From contig NC_134279.1 in the NCBI RefSeq assembly GCF_949628215.1, positions 66,695,766 through 66,759,765 of the forward strand: 64,000 bases of DNA, given 5' to 3'. The stretch's first letter is position 1, and every line of letters starts with the position of its first letter. The position numbers and the translations under genes were made by a program. Below the pieces are notes generated by a model. It searched no databases. It was not told where the DNA came from and saw only the letters and a list, made by a program, of their open reading frames with translations. Positions 1-37,700 of the stretch are shown in pieces. The stretch comes from Phalacrocorax aristotelis (Eukaryota > Chordata > Aves > Suliformes > Phalacrocoracidae).

Positions 1-920
1 AGGACCTCTGGAGAGGGAAAGGAGAGAACACATTGCCTGGAAGAGAGAAGCTGGTGTGCTTAACCAGTATGAGAAAGAACAGAGTCATGAGCTAGCAGAG
101 TACATCATCAGAAAGTATTCCTATGGTTTGGAGAGATCTGGCATTGCTCATTAGTATCTCCCTTTGGACAGTGCAATGCTGGCTGTGGCCATGAAGTTAA
201 TGAGGAGTAAGGCCTTCACACAGCATGTCTCCTTTTCTCTTATGTAACACAAAATATACCAGGAAGTGCTATGCGAATGAAACATGGAAGGATGTAGACA
301 CCTTCACCCGCTTAGTAAATCTTCATCCAGCTTTTGTGGTGCTGCATCAGAAACGACCACGTGTTGTGCAGTTGAAGTTACAAGCAACTATTTAGCTCGC
401 TAAAGCTACAGTGCTTCCTCAACTAACAAACTGTCTTTAGCATGCAAGGAAAAAATTGAAGGCAATGCTGAAGAAGAGAAAAAGAACATGTATTAGGGTA
501 GAAGAATAGGATGGAGTCACAGGTTATAATCTGTATCATATCCAATTTGCAGGTGTCTGTAACATTTGAATCGTTTAAAGTCGTGAAATTCTAAGGAAGC
601 CAACTTCTTCCTTTCACAGTTTGAATTCTGTTTCTCTGAGGCTGGAAAGTGCAAGTATATAAAAATCGGAAAACAGACCATCCTCTTTCACAAGCTCCCA
701 AAAAGAAAAGGCGAGAGACGCAGAGGTTTTGCAGGAGGCATGGCAGAGCAAAAAGCAGACTTGGAAGTCAGATACAGCAGCAAAAATGCTAACCGGTCAT
801 ACTAATTATGCATGCTCCTTCTATGCAGAAGGCAGTTCTTCAGAATTTCACAGCTTTGATGTTAGGAATGGCAAATTTAAGAAGAACGGCAAATACAAAT
901 TTTTCCTGAAAGTTTAGAAA
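1..920 (+). pseudogene. Unidentified decayed coding-like segment in a FAM184B intron
   Basis: The first 250 bases hold a long plus-strand frame (from base 2) interrupted once by TAG at 152-154. It reads like a charged, helical protein: one stretch reads REHIAWKREAGVLNQYEKEQ. Farther on, 284-400 and 640-920 carry short lysine-rich open stretches in shifting frames, ending with an open frame at 729-917. No good splice sites surround these pieces, and they do not fit the coiled-coil sequence of FAM184B. A decayed retrocopy or gene relic is the simplest reading. I do not recognise the parent gene, and chance open frames cannot be excluded for the later pieces. Confidence 0.25.
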
Positions 921-1501
921 ACCTACCAGATAGGAAAGAGAACAGACTCTTCCTTCCTTCCCCTCAACAACAACAAAAAAACCCATCAAGTTATCCTTTA
1001 TAAATAGGTATTTTTTGTTACATTTGTGTCAGCCATTATAGGCATGTTTACTGTATTTAGTAATTAAGCTAAGAGAGGGGAGAAGATAAAACAAATGTGA
1101 AGTCTGATGTGCAGAATTCTTGTTTCCATTGATTCTGATCTACTGCTTTATATAGATGGACACTGCAGTTACATCTGCAGGATGACAATAAGCACAGCAT
1201 TAAGCCTGCCTCCTGGTTTGTGCTATAATTATTGTGCAAGTTGAACTATGGATTGTACATGTGAGATGGAGAGAATTTGAAAAGAAATAATTTAAGAAAA
1301 GTACTTGGTGGGCAGCAGACAGTATATGCAGAAGGAATGTTATTCTTCACTGAAAAAAGGGCTCCTTCCTGGCATGAAACAAGCATCTTGCTATTTTTCA
1401 TAGAGCAACACGAGTTCATAAAATGTACTTAAATTTATATAATTCCTCTCCATTGTGAATGCAGCCATTAATCCTGTCCCGCTGACTTACTTTTCTGGAA
1501 G

Positions 1502-12378
<10,877 letters not shown>

Positions 12379-12920
12379 GGCATATGTTTCCATACTTCCC
12401 AGAATTACTAGAAAAGCTTTTCCTGTTTTCTTTTAGGGAATGATAATCCAATATATGATTTAGAAAAAAAAAAAGTAATTTCCAAGTAAGTAATTAGGAA
12501 CAACTGCACTCTCTTACATCTAATTACTATGGAGTTATAGGCATGGATTTCAGAAAAATGCATTTTTTTTAACAACCTCTGTAAAAAAAATGAAGGAAAA
12601 GCAAAATTCTGGAAACTGTTACATGGAGAGACTTTTTAATCAAGCGACTGTATCACTCCACAATTACATTAAATATGCAGTTTGGTCTCTGATACATCCC
12701 ACCAATCTGGCTCCAGCTGAAGAAAGATCTTACTTCTGTAGGTGATTTCTGTAGGTTTATACGCTTGTTTCATTGGCCATTTGAAGTAATTTCTGCATAT
12801 AATAATGTAATTTTTAATAGGTTTTTGTTAAACTTAATTTAAGCTGTACAGCATGCAGTATACCTCCAAGAATAGCATGTTTATAGCAGGCTGGTTTAGA
12901 AATACTTTCTGGTTTGCTTT

Positions 12921-12926
12921 AATAAA
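12921..12926 (+). terminator. FAM184B: Candidate poly(A) signal of FAM184B
   Basis: A canonical AATAAA lies about 540 bases past the FAM184B stop codon in AT-rich sequence, followed within 10-40 bases by T/G-rich sequence. It is the first convincing canonical hexamer I noticed downstream. Confidence 0.45.
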
Positions 12927-14576
12927 CTGTTTTGTATAGTCAGCATTGCAATATAATATTCCTGTTGCACTTCAAGACATGTAACAATCACCCTGATATA
13001 TTAGGATAATATGTAAGTATGACCATTAAAACTTGCTTGTAAATCATCCGTTTCTATGTTTTGCAAACTAATGCTATGCTACATTGAAGTGAGTCAGACT
13101 CAAGTTCCAGACTTACGGGAACTGCGTACTTACACATTATATCTCAGTATTGTTCTTATGCCCTAAATGCACAGTGGGCGAATGGCTACATGTATCAGAT
13201 CACGCTAGCTAACTGATGGCTGGGAGGAAAGACCCATGAAGAAATTAACCCTCAGGTAATTATCAACAAACGTGAAAGGCAGGGAACTGTGCAACCAGCA
13301 GCCTGGTGTTTAAGATAGAATAGTTCAACTGCGGTACGATTTGAATCCCCATTTAATTTCAAAGAGCAGGGCCCAGCTATTTAGCAAACTTTACGTGTGC
13401 GAAGCGGTGCACCTCCAGCCTCACTGCTTCTTACAGCAAACAGCCAGCAAGAGCTGTACCAACAGATGCAAGCACTTACTACAGAAGAACTGCTGCACCT
13501 GGCCTGTGCTAAAAAGGTAGCAGAAGAGGCAGAATGCTTCTAGAGGCCCACTTTCATCCCACCTGCCTAGTATTTTTTCCAAGATGAACTGCTTGGTTTG
13601 GAAGTAGACTTTGGCATCAGATTTAGAAAAAAAAAAGACACTTTTTATACATGTAACAAAGGAGATAAAATGGCGTACAGTACGTAACACTGAGGAGTGT
13701 TTTGGCATCTGTGACAGGATCAGAAATCTACGGGCCTAAGTTTTTCCTTAGAGTTTTCATCCACTTTGCCCCAAAACCTTTTCAAGCATACTAGAAAGTT
13801 CAATACACAACTACTAATTCTGATTTCCCAGGTTACAATATTCCGATTAGTTAACTCTGTCCCCAGAAAGGTGTCCCTAGGAAGTAGCTTTCCTGGTCAT
13901 ATGGATGAATTAAGCTTGTTGCCAGTTATAGAGAGGGCTCCTTTGCTGTATCTACCTCCGAAATCCTTTTCTGGCTACATTTAGATGACTAAATAGCGCA
14001 CCCCAGAAGCAGCTAATTCTGTAGACTGGACAGTGCTGATGACCCAGCATCCACAATGAGGGGTCTTTATTTTGGGGGTAGGTATTTGGACCATGTGTAG
14101 ACTAGCCTGACAGACAGAACACCAGTAACATTGGGGCAGCGTTACACCACCCCCCCCGGGGTACGCATTTTGCAGTTTCACTTCATCCTATAAGAATCAC
14201 ATTTGTATATCCTGAGACCTCTTCAAGAGGTGCGCAGAAATCCAGCGGAGATGGACAATTCACTTCCAAAAGAGTATTCTTGATCTGACCTAGATACAGA
14301 CAATTCTAAAGGTGCTTCCACAGTGGTACTTAGGACAATTACTGGATCACAAAACATTGAAGTCTTCCAGTAAAACCAAACAGCAATCTTTGCAAGTATT
14401 TTAATCACACCAGCAAAGATACAGTTAGGGGAAGGCTAGGGCCACCCTTTCTAGAAGGAACAGGATGCATTCTGGGAAACACACTTCTACCAGAAAGCAT
14501 CCTGAATACCAGCTCTGTGTATCTGCCATTGCAATATAAAACAAATCCATATTTTTGCAAAGACAAAAAAGGTAAT

Positions 14577-14582
14577 TTATTG
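14577..14582 (-). terminator. MED28: Candidate proximal poly(A) signal of MED28
   Basis: The plus strand reads tttatt, so the MED28 strand reads AATAAA about 115 bases past the stop. Use of it would give a short 3' UTR. A second minus-strand AATAAA near 14065-14070 would give a longer one. Confidence 0.35.
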
Positions 14583-14695
14583 GGCTTGTCTTAACTGTTT
14601 ATATTTGTAGTACAAATTATATCAAAAGCATACAAAGTAAAACCAACACCACTGCTTTGCACTGTTGCAAATACTCAGATATGTAAAATCAAAGA

Positions 14696-16717
14696 TCACG
14701 TTTGCTTCATTGGAGCAGGAATATTAGCAGATGCTTGTTCTAGGTAAGCTAGTGGACCCTGAGGCATTTCTGCTGGCTTTTTGTGCTGCACACTGATATC
14801 TTCCAGGACCTGTTGCCACTGTCGCAGCTTACCCAGATGTTTCTGAATTAATGCTTCTTTTCTCTGCAATTCATTTCTTAATTCTGAAACATCCTATGGA
14901 TGAAAAAACCATGTATTAGTAAATAGAGTATTCATGAGAATAATCACCTCACATAAAAAGCATGTAATTTTTTTAGCTTGAGTTTTCAAGCTGATCTTAC
15001 AGGGATTCTAATAATGAAGTAGTGTCTAATGAAACAGGGGGGAGGCACTGTGAATCCACCAGTTCCGTTCCCCCATGTCACGTATTTCAGAGATCATTAC
15101 TTCCAGCAAAATCTGATTAACTAGTTTGTTTCTTCCAATGAAACTCTCAGCTGTGCTCTGATACTGCCCAGAACAGCTGGCGTCCAGCTTCTACAGGCTC
15201 CTTGTGAGATCTATGTTAGCAGTCAAGTTCTACCAACTTAAGATACAGCATCGCATTGAGAAAACCAAAATTAACATGAACAAGGTGATTAACTGTACTG
15301 GTATGCAGCTTATCTGATCTAGCACAACACAGGGAAATTAACTTAAACGTACCTCTTTAATTACTTGCTCTGGTTTCTGGACCGATAGCTGCAGTCTTTT
15401 CTGTAGAAAAAAGCATTCAGTTTGTCTTGCAACATCCAGAAACTTCTGGATGCACTGGTCAACACCTAAACATAAAATAACAAAATAGAACAGATTCCAA
15501 AAAGGAAGTTATCAGGCTGACACTGGTAGTTGTCGGCAAGCTATTAAAAAACCCTTTTCACAGTACTTTCTAGAAAGGAAGTCTTCAGGTTTACTAAAAT
15601 GACGTATCTATAAAACCAGGCTATGCATTAAATCTCTGTATAAAACACTGCTTCGCAAACTTTCAAAACTTCTTCTAAAGGTGAAAGACAACAACTCTTC
15701 TTCCCCAATTTTACGAATACAACCCAATATCCCGAAAGGAGTTTTCAAAAGCATTTATGCTGTTTTCAAAACGGCGCTTGAGAGTCAGGCCTCGAAAATT
15801 TTTCGGGGAACCGCACGCTTCTAAGCGGCGGCCAAGGGCCGGTCTGTAAGGCCCTGTCAACACCCGTCCAGCGCGAGCCAGCCGTCACGCGCGTCCCGCG
15901 GCGTGGCCCCTCAGCGCCCCAGGCCCGCCTGTCCCACCTTACTCCTGCTCCTAACGCGCCACGTCAGCTGCCTCGGCTCTGCAGCCCGCGTTTCACCGCC
16001 CGTTAACACAACGCCACGGGACCCCCGGAGCCAGCTGGCGCCCGCACGCTTCCACAAGCCCGCATCGTTCCCGGGTGGGTTTCCTCCCGCTGCGAACAGC
16101 GTGCCCCCCCGGGAGGGGGCGAGCGACCCGCCGTCGCGCCGGGGTCGCCGTCCAAAGGCCCTGAGGTGGTTTTTAAACCTCCGGCCCCAGATGACAAGGC
16201 GCGTCCCGCCCCGCCGGAGCCCGAACGCCCCGCAAAGCTGTAGGGGCAGTTTTAGGGGCAGCGGCCACGGAGGCGCAAGCCCGACCGTGCCCCGCGGCGC
16301 GCCCAGGGCTTGTTGCGAAGCCGAGCCGAGCTGCAGCGTCCCGGCAATAGGCGCCAGGGGCCAGCCCGGCCCGGGGCCTCACCGGTGCGGATCTCCTCCT
16401 GGTCCGTGCCGTTCACGTAGTCCTGGCTCACCAGGGAGGCGAAGCAGGCCTGCCGGGGAGGGAAGGGCGGAGGTGAGCGGCCGCGGGGGCGAGCGAGAGC
16501 GCCAGCAGGGCAGCGCCCACCCGCCGCCGCCTCCCGGCCCCGCCCCGCGCACCTCGAAGGACGCCTCCAGCTCGTCCACGAGCGTGTTGTTGGCGCTGCG
16601 CAGCCCCGCCGGCGGCGGGATGAGGCCGGCCGGGCCAGGCCCCCCGGGAGGCCCCGGCGGCGGCCCCGGTTGCCCCGGCGGCTGGTTGCCGAACATGCCG
16701 CCCAGCGTCCCCGCCAT
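14696..16717 (-). CDS. MED28: MED28, Mediator complex subunit 28
   Basis: MED28 is a nuclear subunit of the Mediator head module, which links activators to RNA polymerase II; the mammalian protein has also been reported at the cortex with merlin and Grb2. Exons on the minus strand: 16717-16553, 16449-16383, 15465-15353, 14893-14696 (TGA at 14698-14696), giving 180 residues against 178 in human. Residues 1-40 are a Gly/Pro-rich low-complexity head starting [20 protein letters not shown]. The conserved core follows: [30 protein letters not shown], a helix around [20 protein letters not shown], then a coiled coil ([18 protein letters not shown]) and the tail SLAYLEQ-like [15 protein letters not shown]. 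All junctions have GT-AG sites and consistent phase. It starts in a CpG island and lies convergent to FAM184B. Confidence 0.97.
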
Positions 16718-16930
16718 GGCGGGCTGCGTCCCCGCCGCGCCTGCGCCGAGCGGCGGCCGCCGAAGGCGGGCCAGACGCTGCCCCGCCCGCCCGCCAGTAC
16801 CAGAGCCCGCCGCCGGTTGAACGGCGAGGAGGAGCGGGGAGAGCAGCGCCGGCCTTGCCAGCGTTTTCCTGGGAAGCGTGTTCGCTCGCCCGGTGCGCAA
16901 CACGCCGGACTGCACACGGAGCGGAGGTGT
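15770..16930. promoter_or_regulatory. MED28: CpG island and promoter of MED28
   Basis: Base composition changes sharply from AT-rich flanks to dense G+C with many CpG steps. The island covers MED28 exons 1 and 2 and a few hundred bases upstream of the start codon at 16717. No TATA box is evident, as usual for a housekeeping CpG promoter. Long open frames on both strands here (up to 305 codons) come from the low stop density of GC-rich DNA. Confidence 0.8.
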
Positions 16931-17312
16931 TTTATTCATATTTGCGCAAAGGTGGGTGCAAGGCAGTAACTCCCCAAAGCCGCATCCGCACCGAGAAACT
17001 ACAAGGCATTTATACAGTTAAATGTGTCAGTAACAGCCAATATTTATGCCCCACAGCCGATCTGAGTTAGTTTATTTCTCATTTCACGTTAAAGGTACAG
17101 CTCCGTTTAAATTTGCCAGGCATGCTCAGACACTGAGGGGCTCATTTGAGTTGGGGGTTTTCTGGCCTAGGGACATGATTTTAAGTACTATAATGAGTAT
17201 AGTTTGCCTAAAGGACACTCAGTTTTAGTTCTTACCAACATCCCGATTAGTTGTCCTCCTCGACTTTATCACCCAGCTTTCAGTCTTCTGAGGCAGGACA
17301 TTCCCTTTTCAG

Positions 17313-17697
17313 AGAATCATAGAATGGTTTGGGTGGGGAAGGGACCTTTAGAGGTCACCTAGTCCAAACCCCCAGCAACGAGCAGGGACATCTTCAACTA
17401 GATCAGGTTGCTCAGAGGCCCGTCCAGCCTGACTTTCGATGTTTCCAGGGATGGGGCCTCCACAACCTCTCTAGGCAACCTGTTCCAATGCTTTTTTTTC
17501 CCCCTTATATCCAGTCTAAATCTACCCTCCTTTAGTTTAAAACCATTACCCCTTGTCCTGTCACAATAAGCCTTGCTGAAGAGGCTGCCCCCATCCTTCC
17601 TATAGTCCCCCTTTGAGTACTGAAAGGCCACAATAAGGTGTCCCCACAGCCTTCTCTTCCAGGCTGAACAACCCTAACTCCCTCAGCCTTTCCCCTC
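17313..17697 (-). repeat. CR1 LINE 3' fragment
   Basis: The plus strand begins agaatcatagaatggtttgg and continues through the usual avian CR1 3' region (gggacctttagaggtcacct, gagcagggacatcttcaact, caacctctctaggcaacctg). This is the reverse complement of a CR1 3' end, so the copy runs on the minus strand and is 5'-truncated near 17697. It lies between MED28 and LAP3. Confidence 0.9.
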
Positions 17698-17832
17698 AGT
17701 TCTTCTTCAAGGATAAAAAGTAAAGCAACTGCTTCCCTATCCGTCAGCTCTATTATCTGGCCACCAAATTCTGTTTTGCCAGGCTTACATGGTTCATTGT
17801 CATTACTTAAAAGAAAATTCTGTTTTCTTCAG

Positions 17833-17896
17833 GATATCACCATCAAGACCCTCCTGCTCATCTGTGCCCTCCTGTGCTGGCCAGACACCAGCCTTG
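17833..17896 (+). pseudogene. Lone signal-peptide-like exon lacking its ATG
   Basis: A 64-base unit sits between a pyrimidine-rich acceptor (ttttcttcag) and a strong donor (gtaagc). It reads ITIKTLLLICALLCWPDTSL, a typical hydrophobic leader ending in phase 1, as in signal exons of Ly6/uPAR-type and other small secreted proteins. Where a start codon would be expected (accATGaag) the sequence is accATCaag. No matching downstream exon was found. It may be a relic of a small secreted-protein gene, or chance; the family cannot be named from one exon. Confidence 0.3.
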
Positions 17897-18565
17897 GTAA
17901 GCACCAGTGCATCACCACACATCAGGGCTTAACAAAAACCCCCCTCTCTGGGCCTGGATCCCCCACATTCTCAAGACCACCTTGCCCCACCCCATAAACA
18001 TTAAATCTTTTTGACCTTTGAACCAATTCTGGGAACACTGTCCTTGCTCAGAGCCCTACAGCCTCGTGCAGTAACAGGGAGAGCAGCAGGACAGAAGTCA
18101 GGTGAGGTGGTATCAGGTTCCCCCCAAAACACCCACCGCATTCTTAATTGCCTTCATGGGGTTTTGTACAACAGTTAAAGATATGCACTTGTTGGCTGTC
18201 GTCTTAAGATTCACTACATAATTTAGTGCTGAAGCACTAAACGCTAATTGCAACAGCCTAAAGAGGCTGACAGTGCATCATTTCTACTTCAATACACACC
18301 AAGAGCCATTTCAGTTTTCCTATGGAAAAATGTTAAATGGCATTTTTATAAACAACTTTTGCAGAGTTACCTTTCACACCACCTACAACTCACCTAAAAT
18401 GAGGCACAGCCATGATCTCCATCTACTGTTAATTCTCTCAGTCAAAACACACACGCAAATAAGAGACTTATTGTTTGCAATAATCATGCTTACTTTACAT
18501 ATAAAATAGTTCAGATGTTTTGCATCATCATGATTTGATACTAAAAAAGTTCAAACAAAATATCT

Positions 18566-18571
18566 TTTATT
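18566..18571 (-). terminator. LAP3: Candidate poly(A) signal of LAP3
   Basis: On the LAP3 strand AATAAA occurs about 195 bases past the stop, in AT-rich sequence. A second AATAAA (18766-18761) overlaps the stop codon itself; the distal one is the more likely to be used. Confidence 0.4.
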
Positions 18572-18764
18572 TTAAACTGCATAATATGGGATGACAAATC
18601 TCAAAGGTAAGAAATTCTTACCCAAGAATTTATAAATAATTTATAAAATGCATTTGTAGCTCATTGCCATAGTGAAAATGTGCTTGGGGCATTCATTCAA
18701 GAATAATACTTTGTAAGGTTTTTTTCCTTAAGGCAGAGTGGATGATTTTAGAATAAGTATTTTA

Positions 18765-33979
<15,215 letters not shown>

Positions 33980-34264
33980 GGCGGGCACGGCGGTATGGCG
34001 GAAGGCGGGCGCGCTGATGGCCTCATCACTCGGCGTCGGGAGGGGCGGTGCCCGCGGCGGGGCGGGCCGCGATGGAGGGCGGTGCGCGGGCCGAGGTCCC
34101 TGGGCTGGCGCGGTGGCGTGTGGTTGCTCAGTCGTATACGAGTTGGTGTCGCAAGGAATGGGGGAGCGACTCGGTCCCACAGTGGGTTTTTGTCGTTCGC
34201 CCCCCACCCCACCCCGTGGTATGCTCTAGGTAAGTATTGGCACGTGCTGCTGAGGATAGAGCCG

Positions 34265-34645
34265 TAGAATCATTAAGGTTGGAAAAGACCTCTAGGATCA
34301 AGTCCAACCATCAACCCAACACCACCGTGCCGCCTAAACCATGTCCCGAAATGCCACATCTACACGTCTTTTGAACACCTCCAGGGATGGCAACCCTACC
34401 ACCTCCCTGGGCAGCCTGTTCCAATGTCTGACCACTCTTGCAGAGAAGAAATGTTTCCTAATATCCAAACTAAACCTCCCCTGATGCAACTTCAGGCCAT
34501 TTCCTCCCGTCCTACGGCCAGTAAGCTGGGAGAAGAGACCACCCACCTGACCACAGCCTCCTTTCAGGTAGTTGTGGAGAGCGATAAGGTCTCCCCTCAG
34601 CCTCGTCCAGGCTAAACAACCCCAGTTCCCTCAGCCGCTCAGCAG
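34265..34645 (-). repeat. CR1 LINE 3' end, minus orientation
   Basis: The plus strand begins tagaatcattaaggttggaa and runs through the reverse complement of a CR1 3' region (aagtccaaccatcaacccaa, acctccctgggcagcctgtt, ccccagttccctcagccgct). It stops abruptly near 34645, where a CR1 piece in the opposite sense begins. It lies just upstream of the LAP3 CpG island. Confidence 0.88.
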
Positions 34646-34649
34646 GCAA

Positions 34650-34790
34650 GTGCAAGACAACGAGAGAATCAGGCCCAGCCAGCATGGGTTTATGAACGGC
34701 AGGTCCTGCCTGACCAACCTGATCTCTTTCTGTAACCAGGTGACCGACCTAGTGGGTGAGGGAAAGCCTCTGGATGAAACTTCTCTTGTG
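34650..34790 (+). repeat. CR1 LINE RT segment, plus orientation, abutting the previous copy
   Basis: The sense strand reads caagacaacgagagaatcag and catgggtttatgaacggcag, giving a peptide like CLTNLISFCNQVTDLVGEGK, the usual avian CR1 reverse transcriptase region. It is opposite in sense to the CR1 3' end directly to its left. Confidence 0.8.
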
Positions 34791-37700
34791 CACTCATCAC
34801 ACTTCAAAAAAAAAAAGCCCTGGTATGCATACAGTGCATTTAATTTGCATATTGAAGATTAAAATGCAAATGGTTTACGAAAAAATAATCAAATCTTTAT
34901 TGCAAATGCAAAGACAACAAATTTACGTAATTTTCCATGTAGGATGGTAGTTTGCTTGTATAATACCATGCCTGTCTGGGTAGACTTGATTAGGTTCTAA
35001 GAGAAAGCAGTAACAATCCCAGAGTGAAATTAAAAAAAATATGTGGTAAGCAAGAATAGAAGACCAACGCAAATGACCATGGTTATATTTCATCAGGAAA
35101 AGTCACACCGGAATACTGGGTCATCAGTGTAACACCAGAAGTAGATTTCGGCATCTCTAACAAAAGCACTGTACCTAAAAAAAATATTGGGAGATTGCTG
35201 ACATTTATTGCATCATCAGTATGAAAAGCCAGAGTTTCAGTGGCACTGAACATGCACTGGATTTTAATGCCAAGTGATCTTGATTTTTTTTTGTTTCTTT
35301 TTTCTTTTTTTTTTTTTCCAGAAATGTGAAACAGGTTATAAGTAATTTGCTTTTATATGTGAGAACCTGACACCTTACAACACTATAACAATTAGCTTGT
35401 TTTTCCATATATCTGTAACAGAACTTACACTGTTAGATCAGCAGAACACAATGAAGAAGCGTAGCTGGGGCTGTTCTTCTCTAACAGTATATTGCAGTTC
35501 CCACCCTACCGCTTCTTCCATTAAGTGGTACATGGAAAATAACATATCTCATTAAGGACAGCAGCACTCAAGAGACAATGACTGAGGGAAATTGCATCCA
35601 TTTTGATTTGTCTTGGAAAATTACATTTTTTAACATTAAATCATAACATTTAAAGAATCAAAGTGGTAATTACTTTTTAGCTTCATTTATTTTGGACAGG
35701 CTCTTAGATACAATGAATAGTTTCTTCATTCTTTGAAGAACAACTCCATAGCTTCTCTACATCCTGCGCAGAGCTTCTATTTATTCCGCACGTACAAATT
35801 AAGTGGGTATTTTCAGGGTATATGAAGTTGCCTTTAATTTTATGAAAAGGTAGGATTTGACCCATTATCTCTTCAAAGTTCTGGGCAGATACTGCTCATA
35901 AATGTTCTCACTTGAGGTTTCAAATCTTCCAAAGTAAAAAGTATCCCCAAAGAGGTCTTCATTTCCACATGTTGAGCATGCAAATAATCAGATACACTAT
36001 GTGAAGTAAAACTAAAATGAAAACGTGTAAATAAAATATATCAAGTTCACTTATATCAAGTTCCACATTTTTTTAAAATATTTTATGATGTCCAAGGGAA
36101 AGCTGAAAAGGTCTAAGTGATAGGCTTACCTGTTCTTCACCTTAAGGTGTGCTTTGTAATTGTACATCCTAACAATGTGTGATTGCATTTAATTTTTTTC
36201 CCAAGACAAAATTTCCCAGGGCAAATATTCTATGCCTTGTCCCCTCGGTGTGTCTTAGCAGTGCTTAAACTGAGCCAACCTGTGCAGTTGAAAGGTTAAT
36301 GTAGCCTTATATCTGTTTTGTTCAGTTCCATTCATGCATGGTAATACTTCTGTTCACTCTGAAGTGAACTGAAAATACTGTTTTCTCACAAGACAGCCAT
36401 TGGGTGATAATGTTATTTGGCCATTCAACTCAGGCAGCTACAATATCCCATGATAATACCTCATACATCTGCTGCGAGAAATCTTTTGGACCATCACTGC
36501 AGAGTATGCTTCATTGTTGAATACATTTAAAACAAGAAATTAAAAAGCTGATCAGCCCAGCTATCCCTCTTTAGATTTATTCAGTGTACTCCAATGGTTC
36601 TTTCAGAGATACTGTAACCTATCCTGGAATCCAGTCCAACAAATCTTTAATCTTGTCCTTAACTAAGTAGTCCCATGGCTCTTACTCAGTACCATTTTGG
36701 AGGGAAATTTGGGGGGCATCAAGCAGTTCGTTAGCAGTATAAAAACTGTGTTGTAATATATGGATCTTAGTACTACTGAAAAGCATTTCTAAAGCAATCG
36801 CTTTATATGGAGGATTTTAAAATCTGCTTCCTTTTCACTTCCTAAAAAGAATTATACTGAGTAAAGGCTAAGTTAAGCGTTACAATATAATTGTTTCTGT
36901 ACAACCACTACTTCTAAATTGTACATTCATAGAACAATTACAAATGACAAATATTTCAATTTCTACTTGTGCAATTATACTGCACGTGAAGGTCTTCTAT
37001 TTCTGAGCCACTCAGAATTTTCTGGGAGGTGAAGGTTGTGGTACCACAGAGGCCCTTGTGGACAGTTTTCTGGACAGCAGTGTGCCGTCACCATCTCAGG
37101 CAGCTTCATTGGCTTGCTGCCTACCCATGCACTAGGTATCACACCGCCTTCCTGGAGTCGTGGCCCAGGGTAGAGACTGAGTGAAAGCACCAGTAAAATT
37201 AGAAGAATGGTGAAGTGGATTATATGAATTAGGAATCACTTTTTCTGCCTTACTGAGCCTTCTTTATGCTAAAACTGTAACAGGACTCTAGACTCCCCAA
37301 AACTTTCCAGCTGTCTCTTAAATTTTTATGGGACAGTTAAAAAAAAATTAGTGCCCCTAAAAAAAAATTGGCTAGCACTGACTTGAAGAGGACAAATTTT
37401 TAGGGCCTATTGCAGAAGCGCCCTCAGAAATTTCTGCTTCACTCATAATCCTGCTAAACTTGCAGGGTCAAAACCAGAGGTGGTACAGGCTACAGTACCA
37501 AACAGTGCTCATTACATCTGTAGGTTGAGATTCCTCTGAAACTAGGCCACTGACTGCCAAATGTCTGCTGGTCTTGCTGCGTATGTGCTGAAGAGGACGT
37601 AAATAAATGTTATTTCTTACCTCTCACAGAGCTTGCACATACACTGCTGGAGCATTTAGTGAACATAGTGATTTGAGTCCGCTGTTTAAATTAAGAGTAC

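Larger units (their letters stand above)
12379..14695. other. Convergent 3' ends of FAM184B and MED28
   Basis: This 2.3 kb separates the FAM184B stop from the MED28 stop. It holds the FAM184B 3' UTR with an AATAAA at 12921 and, from the other side, the MED28 3' UTR with candidate minus-strand AATAAA hexamers at 14577-14582 and about 14065-14070. Nothing else is recognised. Confidence 0.6.
16931..18565. other. MED28-LAP3 intergenic region
   Basis: The stretch holds one CR1 fragment (17313-17697) and the lone leader-like exon (17833-17896). Otherwise I see only AT-rich sequence with no gene. Both flanking genes run leftward, so this is the MED28 upstream side and the LAP3 downstream side. Confidence 0.6.

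Noticed and set aside
14720-16717. MED28 as a processed pseudogene
   Set aside because: Four exons with good splice sites, intact frame and a CpG promoter show a functional gene.
15903-16820. 305-codon plus-strand open frame
   Set aside because: It lies antisense to MED28 exons 1-2 in a CpG island; its Pro/Arg/Gly composition is what GC-rich DNA gives, and it has no family motif.
16252-16939. 221- and 186-codon minus-strand frames
   Set aside because: They run through the MED28 exon 1/intron 1 boundary; only the MED28 frame from 16717 is real.
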